Shown here in pieces: positions 54,096 through 62,908 of a stretch of 64,000 bases of DNA. The stretch lies in NCBI RefSeq assembly GCF_900176035.1, contig NZ_FWWT01000005.1, positions 62,001 to 126,000 on the forward strand. The letters are read 5' to 3'. The stretch comes from Desulfonispora thiosulfatigenes DSM 11270 (GTDB lineage: Bacteria; Bacillota; Peptococcia; Peptococcales; Desulfonisporaceae). The notes beneath the pieces were generated by a model. That model ran no database searches and was not told where the DNA came from. It saw only the letters and a program-made list of their open reading frames with translations. The translations under genes were made by a program, and so were the position numbers. How positions within the stretch are numbered: the first letter of the stretch is position 1; the number at the start of each line of letters is the position of its first letter.

Positions 54096-55813
54096 GAGTT
54101 TTCTCCTTTCACTAAATTATAATAATAATTTTTCTGGGCTTTTAGTTGCCCTGGTTTACCTTGTTCTACCAAATGCCCTTCGTGAAAAACAAGAATCCGA
54201 TCGACCTGCTCTACTGTGGTAAGACGATGGGCAATAATCAAGGACGTCTTTTTTCTGAGAAGATTATTTAAAGCATTAATGACATTTTGTTCGCTTATAA
54301 TGTCTAAATTATCCGTCACTTCATCTAAAAATAAAATTTCTCTAGCTTCATAAAATGCTCTTGTCAAGTAAAGTAATTCCTGTTGACCACCTGAAAGCTC
54401 AATTCCACCTTGCCCTACAAGTGTATCTAACCCCTGAGGACAATTCAAAATACTCTCACTTAATCCGGTTTCTTGGGCTAGTTTTTCTATTCGTTTCTTT
54501 TTAGTCTGATCTAAATTAGCTTCCATTGCAATATTTTCACTAATACTCATGCCAAATAAATAGGGCTTTTGGGGCACATAAGAAATACGTGATTGCCAAT
54601 GTCCTATTTGGCCGTCATGCATATCCTTTCCATTAATTAAAATGCGCCCTTTGGTAGGCTTTATTAATCCTAAGGCAAGCTGCATGATTGTTGACTTTCC
54701 ACTACCACTTTGTCCCACCATCGCTAAAGATTCACCAGCCTTTAATCTAAAGTTAATATCTTGTACTGCATAAACCTTGGTCTCAGGATAACGATAAGAT
54801 ACATTTTCAAAAGTAAGATCTGAAAAAGAAAATGACTCGTCCTTTATTTTTAGAGTTAATTCTTCTGATACATTTAAAAAAGCATATATATCTGTCGCTG
54901 CAGCTTCTGCATCTAAACTTACATGAAAATATGATCCTAGGCTGCGCATCGGTTTATAATACTCTGGAGCTAATAACAAAGTAAACAAAGCAATTTGATA
55001 ATTCATTTCCCCTGAGACTAGGCGTAGACCTAAACTCACTGCAACCAAAGCAATGGAAATAGTTGCAATTAGTTCTAGAGCTAAAGATGAAATAAATGCC
55101 CAGCGTTGTACGCGTAGAGTCGATACCCGATAGGCCTCACTAATCGCTTCAATTTTATTTCCCTGCTCTTCACTTCGACCTAATACAACGAGGGTTTCTA
55201 GTCCACGCAGTACATCTTGAAGATAGCCTGAGAGCTGAGTAATTAGTCTCCACTGGCGTTCACTTGCATTTTTCGTCCACTTCCCAATAAGTATCATAAA
55301 AAACGGTATTAATGGTAAGGTTAAGAAAAAAATCACAGATGCAATATAATCAAGAGGAGAAACCACCAGTAAAAAAAGAGTTGGAATTAATAGTGACTTT
55401 ATTAACTGAGGTAAATAACTACGAAAATAAGTTTCTAGGGTATCTACACCATCCAATAACATACTAAGCATGGCCCCGCTCTGTTTCTTTTCCATATAAC
55501 TAGGGCCAAGTAGAGCTACCTTCTGAATGATACGAGATCGTACATTTTTTTGAATTACTCCAACTAGCTTTTGAGCATATAAATCATCAAAATAGTCAGT
55601 AATCATGCGTAAAGTAAGTACTACTACAGCTTGGATAAAAATCGGCTTTAAAACTTTAATCCCAATATTATCTAAAAATGCATTTTGAATAATTTTAGCG
55701 ATTAACCAATACTCCCACAATAACAAAAATGCCGAGAAAACTGATAGAAAGACAGATACAAAAAATAAACGTGGTGTTTTTTGTATTTCACTTATTAAAT
55801 TCCGATTTATCAT
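54092..55813 (-). CDS. cydD: Cytochrome bd biogenesis ABC exporter subunit CydD
   Basis: 573 residues with an N-terminal six-helix domain (about 20-310) and a nucleotide domain with Walker A GQSGSGKSTIM, signature LSGGQQELL and Walker B ILFLDEVTDNLD. Partner of CydC, whose start overlaps its stop. A strong hairpin terminator separates it from cydB, so cydDC may be made at lower level than cydAB or from its own promoter. Confidence 0.92.
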   Translation of the reverse strand: MINRNLISEIQKTPRLFFVSVFLSVFSAFLLLWEYWLIAKIIQNAFLDNIGIKVLKPIFIQAVVVLTLRMITDYFDDLYAQKLVGVIQKNVRSRIIQKVALLGPSYMEKKQSGAMLSMLLDGVDTLETYFRSYLPQLIKSLLIPTLFLLVVSPLDYIASVIFFLTLPLIPFFMILIGKWTKNASERQWRLITQLSGYLQDVLRGLETLVVLGRSEEQGNKIEAISEAYRVSTLRVQRWAFISSLALELIATISIALVAVSLGLRLVSGEMNYQIALFTLLLAPEYYKPMRSLGSYFHVSLDAEAAATDIYAFLNVSEELTLKIKDESFSFSDLTFENVSYRYPETKVYAVQDINFRLKAGESLAMVGQSGSGKSTIMQLALGLIKPTKGRILINGKDMHDGQIGHWQSRISYVPQKPYLFGMSISENIAMEANLDQTKKKRIEKLAQETGLSESILNCPQGLDTLVGQGGIELSGGQQELLYLTRAFYEAREILFLDEVTDNLDIISEQNVINALNNLLRKKTSLIIAHRLTTVEQVDRILVFHEGHLVEQGKPGQLKAQKNYYYNLVKGENS

Positions 55814-55857
55814 GAGTTCACCTCCAAAACTGGATTCTTCGTATCTAACATATCAAA

Positions 55858-55886
55858 AAAGCAGGCTGCCAAAGATAGCCTGCTTT
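55858..55886 (-). terminator. Hairpin terminator inside the cyd operon, between cydB and cydD
   Basis: AAAGCAGGCT (55858-55867) pairs with AGCCTGCTTT (55877-55886), a GC-rich 10-bp stem with nine-base loop, followed on the minus strand by TTTTTTGATA. This is a textbook intrinsic terminator, about ten bases after the cydB stop. Confidence 0.85.
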
Positions 55887-55895
55887 CTCTATTCC

Positions 55896-56903
55896 TTAAT
55901 AATGTAAATCATTTTTTGTTACGCGTTTGCGGAACACGTAAAATGACCAAGTTTGATATGCCAATACTATTGGCACTAAGGTAAGTGCAATGAAGGTCAT
56001 CAAGCGAAGTGTCTTCGGCGATGAAGATGCATTGTAAATATCCAGGCTCCATTTTGGATTTAACGTGGATATCATAATATCTGGGAAAATTCCAGCAAAA
56101 ACTGTCGCTGTGGTACAAACAATTGAAAGGCCAATGGTAATAAATGCAAAGCCTGCCTTCCCACTATGATTCTTCCAAACTGACAAAATCATCATAACAG
56201 CAGCCGCGGCGCAAAGAACCATTGCCAGTGTACTATTAAAAATATCCGATACGAAAAAAGCATATACTACCCACAGCACAGTTGCAACAATCATAGCAAG
56301 GCCTAGTTTCGGCGCCAATGGACGCAAACGGTCTAAAATTTTCTGTTCTCCAACTTTTAATTGCAAGTATGTAGCTCCATGGTATAAAAATAATAAGGCA
56401 AAAACAACACCGCCTAAAATGGTAAAGGGCGTCAATAGTGTATAGAAGCTTCCGGAATATTGCATATCGGCATCTATCGGTACCCCCGTCACCAAATTAC
56501 TCACAGCTACGCCCCACAAAATTGCTGAAAGAATAGAGGAAATTGCAATTATAGCATCCCAGTTCTTACGCCATTTCAAAGAAGGCTGTAAGCTCCGAAA
56601 TTCTATTCCAGTTGCTCTAAAGATTAAAGCAACTAAAATTAAAAACAGCGCGATGTAAAAACCGCTAAACATGGTTGCATAGACATGTGGAAAAGCTGCA
56701 AATAATGCACCACCTGCCGTAATCAGCCATACTTCATTTCCATCCCAAAAAGGACCAATAGTATTTAAAACAACTCGGCGTTCGTCATCATCTTTACCTA
56801 AAAACGGAATCAAGGCTCCTACCCCATAGTCAAACCCTTCCAAGAAAAAGAAGCCAATGAATAAAACTGTGATCAATAAAAACCACAAAATATTTAAATC
56901 CAT
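55896..56903 (-). CDS. cydB: Cytochrome bd ubiquinol/menaquinol oxidase subunit II CydB
   Basis: 335 residues with about eight or nine predicted membrane helices. FLEGFDYGVGALIPFLGKDDDERRVVLNTIGPFWDGNEVWLI (from about 21) is the family signature, with the conserved acidic and Trp residues. It forms the bd oxidase with CydA and supports O2 reduction at very low oxygen. The start overlaps cydA by ten bases. Confidence 0.96.
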   Translation of the reverse strand: MDLNILWFLLITVLFIGFFFLEGFDYGVGALIPFLGKDDDERRVVLNTIGPFWDGNEVWLITAGGALFAAFPHVYATMFSGFYIALFLILVALIFRATGIEFRSLQPSLKWRKNWDAIIAISSILSAILWGVAVSNLVTGVPIDADMQYSGSFYTLLTPFTILGGVVFALLFLYHGATYLQLKVGEQKILDRLRPLAPKLGLAMIVATVLWVVYAFFVSDIFNSTLAMVLCAAAAVMMILSVWKNHSGKAGFAFITIGLSIVCTTATVFAGIFPDIMISTLNPKWSLDIYNASSSPKTLRLMTFIALTLVPIVLAYQTWSFYVFRKRVTKNDLHY

Positions 56904-58279
56904 AACGAACCCTCCTCCTTGGCTATCGGTGCTTTTGCTTCCTCATCTACACCTTTTGCAAATTTTACTAACAGTTGAACATCAATGACTGCTAATATCA
57001 AATATATGAGGGTAAAACCAACCATCGATAATAAAACCATCTGACTAGAAACCACAGTGGATACCCCATCTGCAGTTTTTTGTAATCCAAATACAATCCA
57101 CGGCTGACGGCCCATCTCTGTAATCAACCAGCCAAAAGAATTGGCAAGATACGGTAGTGCTATCGCAGGTGTCAAGAGCATCAAGAATTTATGCACCCAT
57201 CCACCACTTAACATCTTATTTTTAAATGCAATAAATACAGAAACCATAGCAAGTAAAACCATAATTGATCCAGCAGCAACCATAATTCTAAAACTCCAGA
57301 ACATGGTTACTACATCAGGAATATAATTTCCACTACCATATTCTTCTTCATATTGCGCCTGAACATCATTAATGCCCTGTACTTCCTTAGTAAAGCTATT
57401 AAATGCCATAAAACTAAGTGCATAAGGAACCGCTATTTCATGATTATTGGTTCTATTTTCCACATCAATACTTGCCCATAGTGCTAATGGTGCTTTTTCA
57501 GTAGTTTCCCATAGAGCCTCCATCGCAGCCATTTTCATTGGCTTTTCCTCTGCTAAAAATTGACCTTGGAAATGGCCTATACTAGCCACTGCTAAAGAAC
57601 CAATTAAAGCTGCCACTGCCGCTAACTTAAAAGACGAACTGAAAATGGATTCATCCTTATGTTTCACCAAATGATACGCACTAATACCGAGCATAAAAAA
57701 TGCAGCTGTTGATACACCTGCAGTAAAAGTATGGCCAAACTGAGTAAAAACATAAGGATTAGTGACTACCTCAAAAAAACTATCCATTTCAACACGGCCA
57801 TTATTTAAAACATAGCCAACAGGGTTTTGCATAAATGAATTTGCTACTAAAATCCAAAAAGCAGATAAGTTTGTCGCAATGGCAACGAGCCAAATACTAG
57901 CCAAGTGCACCTTTTTCGGTAGCCGATCCCAGCCAAAAACCCAAACCCCCAAAAAAGTAGATTCCACAAAAAAAGCAGCTAACGCCTCAATTGCTAGAGG
58001 TACACCAAAAATATCCCCCATAAATCTAGAATACTCAGACCAGTTCATACCAAATTGAAATTCTTGCACTAAGCCTGTCGCAACGCCCATGATAAAGTTA
58101 ATTATGAATAGCTTTCCCCAAAACTTGGCCATCGTTTTGTACTTTAGATCATTCGTGCGATAGTATTTTGTATGAATAATTGCTAGTAGTATGGATAAAC
58201 CCAAAGTCAATGGTACAAATAAAAAATGATACACTGTAGTAATCCCAAACTGCCACCTTGCAAGTAATAAAGGATCCAT
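56894..58279 (-). CDS. cydA: Cytochrome bd ubiquinol/menaquinol oxidase subunit I CydA
   Basis: 461 residues with nine predicted membrane helices. RWQFGITTVYHFLFVPLTLG carries the haem b595 His (about 18); a second haem His lies in GHFQGQF-adjacent helices, and GRQPWIVFG (about 392-400) is the invariant segment before the quinol-loop helix. The Q loop is of the short kind seen in Firmicutes. It uses quinol to reduce oxygen to water without proton pumping, giving a presumed anaerobe oxygen defence or microaerobic respiration. First gene of cydABDC. Confidence 0.96.
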   Translation of the reverse strand: MDPLLLARWQFGITTVYHFLFVPLTLGLSILLAIIHTKYYRTNDLKYKTMAKFWGKLFIINFIMGVATGLVQEFQFGMNWSEYSRFMGDIFGVPLAIEALAAFFVESTFLGVWVFGWDRLPKKVHLASIWLVAIATNLSAFWILVANSFMQNPVGYVLNNGRVEMDSFFEVVTNPYVFTQFGHTFTAGVSTAAFFMLGISAYHLVKHKDESIFSSSFKLAAVAALIGSLAVASIGHFQGQFLAEEKPMKMAAMEALWETTEKAPLALWASIDVENRTNNHEIAVPYALSFMAFNSFTKEVQGINDVQAQYEEEYGSGNYIPDVVTMFWSFRIMVAAGSIMVLLAMVSVFIAFKNKMLSGGWVHKFLMLLTPAIALPYLANSFGWLITEMGRQPWIVFGLQKTADGVSTVVSSQMVLLSMVGFTLIYLILAVIDVQLLVKFAKGVDEEAKAPIAKEEGSLWI

Positions 58280-58376
58280 AAACTTCCCCCCTCTTTAACA
58301 TATTTTTTAAAAATGTCTTAATCTTATAGAAATTATAGGTAAAATTTTCAGGTAGTGCAATAAGTTTCTTAACACC

Positions 58377-58437
58377 CATAAAAAACCTACTTATATGTAT
58401 ACAGAATATAACAAATAAGTAGGTTCTTATTACTCTT
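58377..58437 (-). repeat. Dispersed repeat, partial copy b (terminator part)
   Basis: About 60 bases match the terminator end of the full repeats. AACCTACTTA (58384-58393) pairs with TAAGTAGGTT (58416-58425), with AAAAA on one side giving TTTTT on the minus strand. It lies between the FMN reductase gene and cydA, and could terminate the former. It lacks the peptide gene. Confidence 0.7.
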
Positions 58438-58545
58438 CTATCCTTATATGTAGCACTTTAAATACAGATAAGAAATCATTTACGTGGTGTTTTGCCCCCG
58501 TATGCGCCCATTGTTATGTTTACTGAATTGCCTGTGATTCTTTTA

Positions 58546-59109
58546 TTATTGATTTCGTTTAGTAATAAAGCTCAAAAAAGAATTTACCTGTTTTTCTAAG
58601 TATGGATAGCTTTCTTTCAGTGTCAGCTTATTGTCGCTGTCAAGTTGTTGCATAACATTTGGTATAGTGAGACGCGGCACATTCATAACATCCATATTCA
58701 ATAAACTTATGAGTGTAACAAGATGGTCCTGGGCTATGCTAGTTCCGATCATAGAGGGAGAAATCCCGCTTATAGCGGCCGGTTTCCCTGCCAGAACCTG
58801 CCGCTCTTGATCGCTAATCGGGCGGGATAGCCAGTCGATCAGGTTCTTTAAAACGCCCGAAAAAAAGTGATTGTATTCAGGTATGAAAAACCATATACCA
58901 TCTGCAGACTTCACTTCATTACGAACGCGTTTGACAGCCTCTGGTGCGGGATATTCAATGTCCTGATTCATTAATGGTACGTCTTGATATTCAAGTAGTT
59001 CAAAATCAGCTCTATCCCCAATAATTTCTTTTGCTGCTAATGCCAGCTGACGATTATAGGATTCTTTTCGCAAAGAACCCACAACAGCTACTATTTTTAT
59101 TTTTTTCAA
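58546..59109 (-). CDS. NADPH-dependent FMN reductase family protein
   Basis: 187 residues, flavodoxin-like fold. VVGSLRKESYNRQLALAA (about 9-26) is the FMN phosphate loop with the GSLRxxSxN signature, and FIPEYNHFFSGVLKNLIDWLSRP (about 75-97) is the second flavin-binding loop. Relatives reduce quinones, azo dyes, chromate or iron chelates. It is followed upstream by the pirin gene 30 bases away on the same strand, so the two likely form an oxidative-stress-type pair. Confidence 0.9.
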   Translation of the reverse strand: MKKIKIVAVVGSLRKESYNRQLALAAKEIIGDRADFELLEYQDVPLMNQDIEYPAPEAVKRVRNEVKSADGIWFFIPEYNHFFSGVLKNLIDWLSRPISDQERQVLAGKPAAISGISPSMIGTSIAQDHLVTLISLLNMDVMNVPRLTIPNVMQQLDSDNKLTLKESYPYLEKQVNSFLSFITKRNQ

Positions 59110-59139
59110 TATGATGCACCCCTCTCTATGATATTATTC

Positions 59140-59979
59140 TCAATAAGAAATCTTATCTTGTATAAAAGTACCTTTCTTCAAATCATCAAAAGCCTTATTC
59201 AATTCTTCCTTAGTATTCATGACAATAGGACCACCCCAAACTACTGGTTCGTCCAGTCGTTTTGAACTTATGAATAAAACCTGTGCTTTTTCATCTGTAG
59301 CCTTTATCTCTACTTGATCACCTGATGTAAGTTTTACCGCTGTCTTTTCCTTTACCAGATCACCTCCGATATATGCATCCCCTAACAGGGTAAACACCAT
59401 GACAGAGCAATCATTTTCAGTATTCATCACAGTTGATGCATTTGGGTTTATGTGTAAATCGTAATAGTTAAGCGGAAGATATTTGCCCATATATCCTTTG
59501 CTTCCTTCAAATTCGCCCGCCAAAAGTCTTAGCTTACCCCAATCAAACTCTAATTCCAAAATTTCTGAGTTTTTAATGCTGTGATAAGCCGGAGGAGCCA
59601 TTTTGTCCTTCGCCGGAAGATTCAGCCAAAGCTGCACACCAAGCATTCGCTCAGAAGCCGGTAATTTTTCTTCATGCATTATACCAGAACCCGCTGTCAT
59701 CCACTGGACTTCTCCATCACCAATCGTATCCTCATTTCCTAAGCTATCCTTATGAGTCATAAAACCACGATACACATAACTGATTGTCTCGATACCTCTG
59801 TGCGGATGCATGGGAAATCCCGCTGTATAATCATCTGGATCTGTGCTATCAAAGGAATCAAGCATTAAAATCGGATCATATTCCTGTACAGTTCCATTTC
59901 CTAAAACCCTAACCAAGCTCACTCCAGCTCCGTCCTGTGTTCCAAACCCTTTAACCTGTTGCTTAATTTTTCTTTCCAT
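59140..59979 (-). CDS. Pirin-family protein
   Basis: About 279 residues, a bicupin. The N-terminal cupin has FPMHPHRGIETISYVYRG and GEVQWMTAGSGIMHEE, containing the conserved metal-binding His and Glu residues; the C-terminal cupin follows FEGSKGYMGKYLPLNYYDLHI. Pirins include quercetin 2,3-dioxygenases and redox sensors. The ATG at 59979 is eight bases after GGAGG; five codons upstream another ATG overlaps that site. Probably co-transcribed with the FMN reductase. Confidence 0.92.
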   Translation of the reverse strand: MERKIKQQVKGFGTQDGAGVSLVRVLGNGTVQEYDPILMLDSFDSTDPDDYTAGFPMHPHRGIETISYVYRGFMTHKDSLGNEDTIGDGEVQWMTAGSGIMHEEKLPASERMLGVQLWLNLPAKDKMAPPAYHSIKNSEILELEFDWGKLRLLAGEFEGSKGYMGKYLPLNYYDLHINPNASTVMNTENDCSVMVFTLLGDAYIGGDLVKEKTAVKLTSGDQVEIKATDEKAQVLFISSKRLDEPVVWGGPIVMNTKEELNKAFDDLKKGTFIQDKISY

Positions 59980-60253
59980 AATCATAACCTCCATCCTATT
60001 TATTCACATTAGATTTTACTGTCCATCAATCGGCAAGATGCGCCGTCAGTATATGGCTGTTATTTTTTGCTTTCTAGGTAGATTATACATGGAGGTTATA
60101 TATTCCTTCTCTTCTTCCTTGTTTTTATACTTTTCATATTTTAAAATGTCCAAGTATCCTATTATTATCAACGGCATTTTAAAATCCCATAAAACCTTTA
60201 ATCAAAAAATACATAACCAAAACCAAACTTAAATTCTTGTTATATTTTTAGTT
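59980..60253. other. Intergenic stretch with no recognised feature
   Basis: Between the pirin start and the full repeat. I see no supported gene, operator or terminator; a plus-strand open frame across it is a shadow of the pirin N-terminus with no ribosome binding site. Confidence 0.4.
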
Positions 60254-60525
60254 ATTATACATAAAAAAACCTACTTAAATGTATACAAAGTATAACAAAT
60301 AAGTAGGTTCTTGTTACTGTAAAACCATCTTTAGACTTATAAGATTAAAATTAAGATTAAATCTTATAAGTCCTTAGAACACTGGCGGCTCGTCCTCAGT
60401 TAAAACTTCGTCCTTTGCCTCTGTGCCTTGAATGCTTTGGTTACTTCGATTATTCATCGTTGTTCCCTCCTACATTCAGATTGATTTTACAATAATATTA
60501 TGTGCAGAATTTCGGGTTTTATACT
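60254..60525 (-). repeat. Dispersed direct repeat, full copy c
   Basis: About 272 bases nearly identical to 62909-63180 in the same orientation. On the minus strand it contains, in order, an upstream region, AGGAGGG, a 27-codon gene (60374-60457), a hairpin ACTTATAAGATT/AATCTTATAAGT just after the stop, and a terminator AACCTACTTA/TAAGTAGGTT (60268-60309) with seven Ts. The coding part is identical between copies; the few differences lie downstream of the gene. Confidence 0.92.
60374..60457 (-). CDS. 27-residue peptide gene, repeat copy c
   Basis: ATG at 60457 with AGGAGGG eight bases upstream, stop TAA at 60374. The peptide begins MNNRSNQSIQ and ends LTEDEPPVF; it is acidic in its C-terminal half (Glu/Asp-rich), has no Cys, no signal peptide and no membrane segment. 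It is identical to the peptide at 63029-63112. Preservation of start, ribosome binding site, frame and terminator in both copies argues that it is translated. Possibilities are a signalling peptide, a modified-peptide precursor or a regulatory small protein; I recognise no family and no maturation or export gene is adjacent. Confidence 0.6.
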   Translation of the reverse strand: MNNRSNQSIQGTEAKDEVLTEDEPPVF

Positions 60526-60610
60526 CTTGATTTATTTATCTCTTTTTGATATAAATCTATTTTTTAACCTGAAAGTATATCAGCAAATAGCCTTTCTAGA
60601 GAGACTGGTA

Positions 60611-61354
60611 TTACCCTACAATATAAAGATAGGTATCTATACTATTAGATACTGCCTTTTCTATAACTTTTATAAAATCACTATAATCGCCTGTTACGCT
60701 TGCCTTTTCTAATGCATTCATATACTCATCTCTAGCTTCTATTTTTATTACACAAACAGGGTATCCATTTCTCATTAATATAAGATTAGTAAGAAGCCTT
60801 GCACTTCTACCATTACCATCTATAAATGGATGTATATAAGTATATTTGTGATGAAACATTGCTGCAAGCTCTATGGGGTGTAATTTTACTTTATTTTCAT
60901 TATACCAATAAATCAGCTCTCTCATTTGCTCCTCAACTAAAAAGTTTTCAGGTGGTCTATGCTCACTACCACTTATTAACACATTAACATTTCTATAAAC
61001 ACCTGCATTTTCATTATTTATACTTTTTAAAATTATATAGTGAAGATTTTTAATAACTGTTTCTGTAATATTTATATCTTTTCTCACTATATCTTCTATA
61101 TAATCTATAGCTTCTTTATGATTTATAACTTCTAAATGTTCCTTTAATGTTTTTCCTTTTCCTATTGTAATTCCATCTTCAAGTACTACTTTTGTCTCTG
61201 TTAATGTCAATGTATTTCCTTCTATAGCATTAGAATTGTATGTTAGCTCTACATCATAATATTTTTTTAAGTTGTTTATTGCAATTTTTGAAAAAGGTTT
61301 TTTACTATCTAAAAGTACTTTCTGTTTATCTATTTCTTCAAACATAGTTTTCAC
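60611..61354 (-). CDS. Fic-family protein with N-terminal inhibitory motif
   Basis: 247 residues. The catalytic motif HPFIDGNGRSAR (175-186) is complete, so it can transfer AMP (or another nucleotide monophosphate) from a nucleotide to protein hydroxyls. SNAIEG (41-46) fits the (S/T)xxxE(G/N) inhibitory helix placed N-terminal to the Fic core, a class II Fic that regulates itself, so no separate antitoxin is required. The ribosome binding site is AAGAGGTG. It lies between the two full direct repeats, next to broken blaR1 remains. Target unknown. Confidence 0.9.
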   Translation of the reverse strand: MKTMFEEIDKQKVLLDSKKPFSKIAINNLKKYYDVELTYNSNAIEGNTLTLTETKVVLEDGITIGKGKTLKEHLEVINHKEAIDYIEDIVRKDINITETVIKNLHYIILKSINNENAGVYRNVNVLISGSEHRPPENFLVEEQMRELIYWYNENKVKLHPIELAAMFHHKYTYIHPFIDGNGRSARLLTNLILMRNGYPVCVIKIEARDEYMNALEKASVTGDYSDFIKVIEKAVSNSIDTYLYIVG

Positions 61355-61360
61355 CTCTTA

Positions 61361-61575
61361 GCTTTCTTTTCTCGTTAATGCTAGCAGTCAAACATATTAA
61401 TTCGCCATTCTGCCTATTAATATTTGTTTGGAATTTATATTTTCCTTTGCCCTCAGGGCAAAAAATTGCTAATCCATGCTGATTGTTTTTAGCGTTATAC
61501 CCACTTATAATATATCCACTTCAAATTCAATTTCATCGATTTCAGGATTATAAATATAATATCAATCCTAAATTC
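61361..61575 (-). pseudogene. Decayed coding remnant between blaR1 and the Fic gene
   Basis: Two frames read as one protein-like segment after a shift: YNPEIDEIEFEVD, then YIISGYNAKNNQHGLAIF, KGKYKFQTNINRQNGE and LICLTASINEK. The composition is that of a real folded domain, but there is no start and a frameshift interrupts it. It is probably the end of a gene once located after blaR1. I do not recognise the family. Confidence 0.45.
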
Positions 61576-62350
61576 GTTCTTCCTGATGCTAAATTTAGTA
61601 GTGACTGTAAATATTCTTTTTTAACTCCATGACCTAATTGATTAATAACGGATTCATCACAAGACATTTCCATATCTTTGCCGCTCAACCAAAATGCAAT
61701 CCAAACTAAGGGATTAAACCAATGAATACATAAAGTCAGATAACTTAAAAATCTACTAACATGGTCAAATCTCTTTATGTGTGTTTGCTCATGTAGCACT
61801 ATATAATCCTTCTCAATTTCTGACAAATATGAAGGTAGATATATCTTCGGCTTAATCAAACCTAAGACAAAAGGTGTTTCCACATTATCTGATCGGTAAA
61901 TATTATCCTTTTCAAGGTTTGCATGTTCTAATTTACTTTTAATCCTTTTAAGTGATAGCATTCCATACATTAATAGAACAGCAATTCCAAAAATCCAAAG
62001 CAATGATCCCAAAAAGACCCAACCTGCATCGGATTCACACTAGCACCTATATCAGCAACTGTTAGCGAACCGCTGATAGATTGTTCAGCCTTGGTTATGC
62101 CTGTATTAATATTAGGCGTTGGTTCTAATAAAATATTGTTAGAAATGGGCGTAGGATTGATTGGGATTAAGCTCAAAACACTTTCGAATGTAATAGGGAC
62201 AATAAGTCTAATGAGAACAACTGCCCACAATATGTACGAATACTTTTTTGGTGCTTTCTTAAGAAGCAATCTTGTTACTAATATGAACATAATAACTATG
62301 CTTCCTATATAACTCATATTAATGACTTGTAAAAACATTTTCTCCAACAT
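61548..62350 (-). pseudogene. BlaR1/MecR1-type M56 sensor protease, frameshifted and truncated
   Basis: The first part (ATG at 62350, GGGAGG upstream, two bases after the blaI stop) encodes two N-terminal membrane helices (VINMSYIGSIVIMFILV, KKYSYILWAVVLIRLIVPI). At about 62010 a run of five T residues shifts the frame; adding one T restores VGSFLGSLLWIFGIAV. The second part carries the M56 zinc motif HEQTHIKRFDH and SGKDMEMSCDESV. It ends early at SLLNLASGRT, where the last helix and sensor domain should follow. Not functional as read, though blaI is intact. Confidence 0.8.
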
Positions 62351-62351
62351 C

Positions 62352-62717
62352 CTACACCTCCCTTTTGTATCCATCAATTAATTGTTGAATTTCTTCAATC
62401 TCTTTATCACTTAACTTTTTTCGCCTAGTAAATGCTGCTAAAAATCTTGGCAAGGATCCTTTGAAAGATTCTTCTAAAAATTCTTCTCCTTTTTCTGCTA
62501 GAAAATCGTCTTTTCTAATTAAGACTTTAACCGTTCCATTTTCATTTTTAAATATACCTCTTTCACAAAGGCGTTTTAGCATGGTATATGTTGTCGTTCT
62601 TTTCCACTCGAATACCTCAGTACATATCTCAATCAGATTTCGAGTTTTAATAGGGGCTTTATCCCAAATAATATCTGCAAATCTCTGTTCCATTTCACCC
62701 AGTTTATATTTTTCCAT
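62352..62717 (-). CDS. BlaI/MecI-family transcriptional repressor
   Basis: About 121 residues. The winged helix is in GEMEQRFADIIWDKAPIKTRNLIEI and WKRTTTYTMLKRLCERGIF (about 7-55), followed by the C-terminal dimerisation helices where M56 proteases cleave. The ATG at 62717 follows GGGAGG. Two copies of a GTCTAA-n5-TTAGAC dyad over its promoter indicate autorepression. Its sensor protease is broken, so the operon may be locked in the repressed state. No beta-lactamase gene is nearby. Confidence 0.9.
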   Translation of the reverse strand: MEKYKLGEMEQRFADIIWDKAPIKTRNLIEICTEVFEWKRTTTYTMLKRLCERGIFKNENGTVKVLIRKDDFLAEKGEEFLEESFKGSLPRFLAAFTRRKKLSDKEIEEIQQLIDGYKREV

Positions 62718-62732
62718 AAGAAAACCTCCCAT

Positions 62733-62784
62733 GTCTAATGTCCTTAGACAATTTTAGTCTAATGCCGTTAGACTAAAAAGTCAA
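62733..62784 (-). promoter_or_regulatory. blaI promoter with two BlaI-type operators
   Basis: GTCTAATGTCCTTAGAC (62733-62749) and GTCTAATGCCGTTAGAC (62757-62773) share the dyad GTCTAA-n5-TTAGAC, spaced 24 bases centre to centre. On the minus strand TTGACT (62779-62784) and TAGACT (62756-62761) are 17 bases apart, so one dyad fills the promoter spacer and -10 and the other the transcription start. Confidence 0.75.
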
Positions 62785-62908
62785 TATATAAAAAAATTAC
62801 AGACTTGTTATGCCTGCAATCCTTTGATTGATATCTAATAAAGCGATAGAAATATAGATAAGACCAAACCATTTATAATAATTCTACTCTAAAGGCAACA
62901 ATTCTCTT

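Noticed and set aside
59843-60232. 129-codon plus-strand frame near the pirin gene
   Set aside because: Its first third is antisense to pirin and the rest is AT-rich intergenic sequence with no ribosome binding site.
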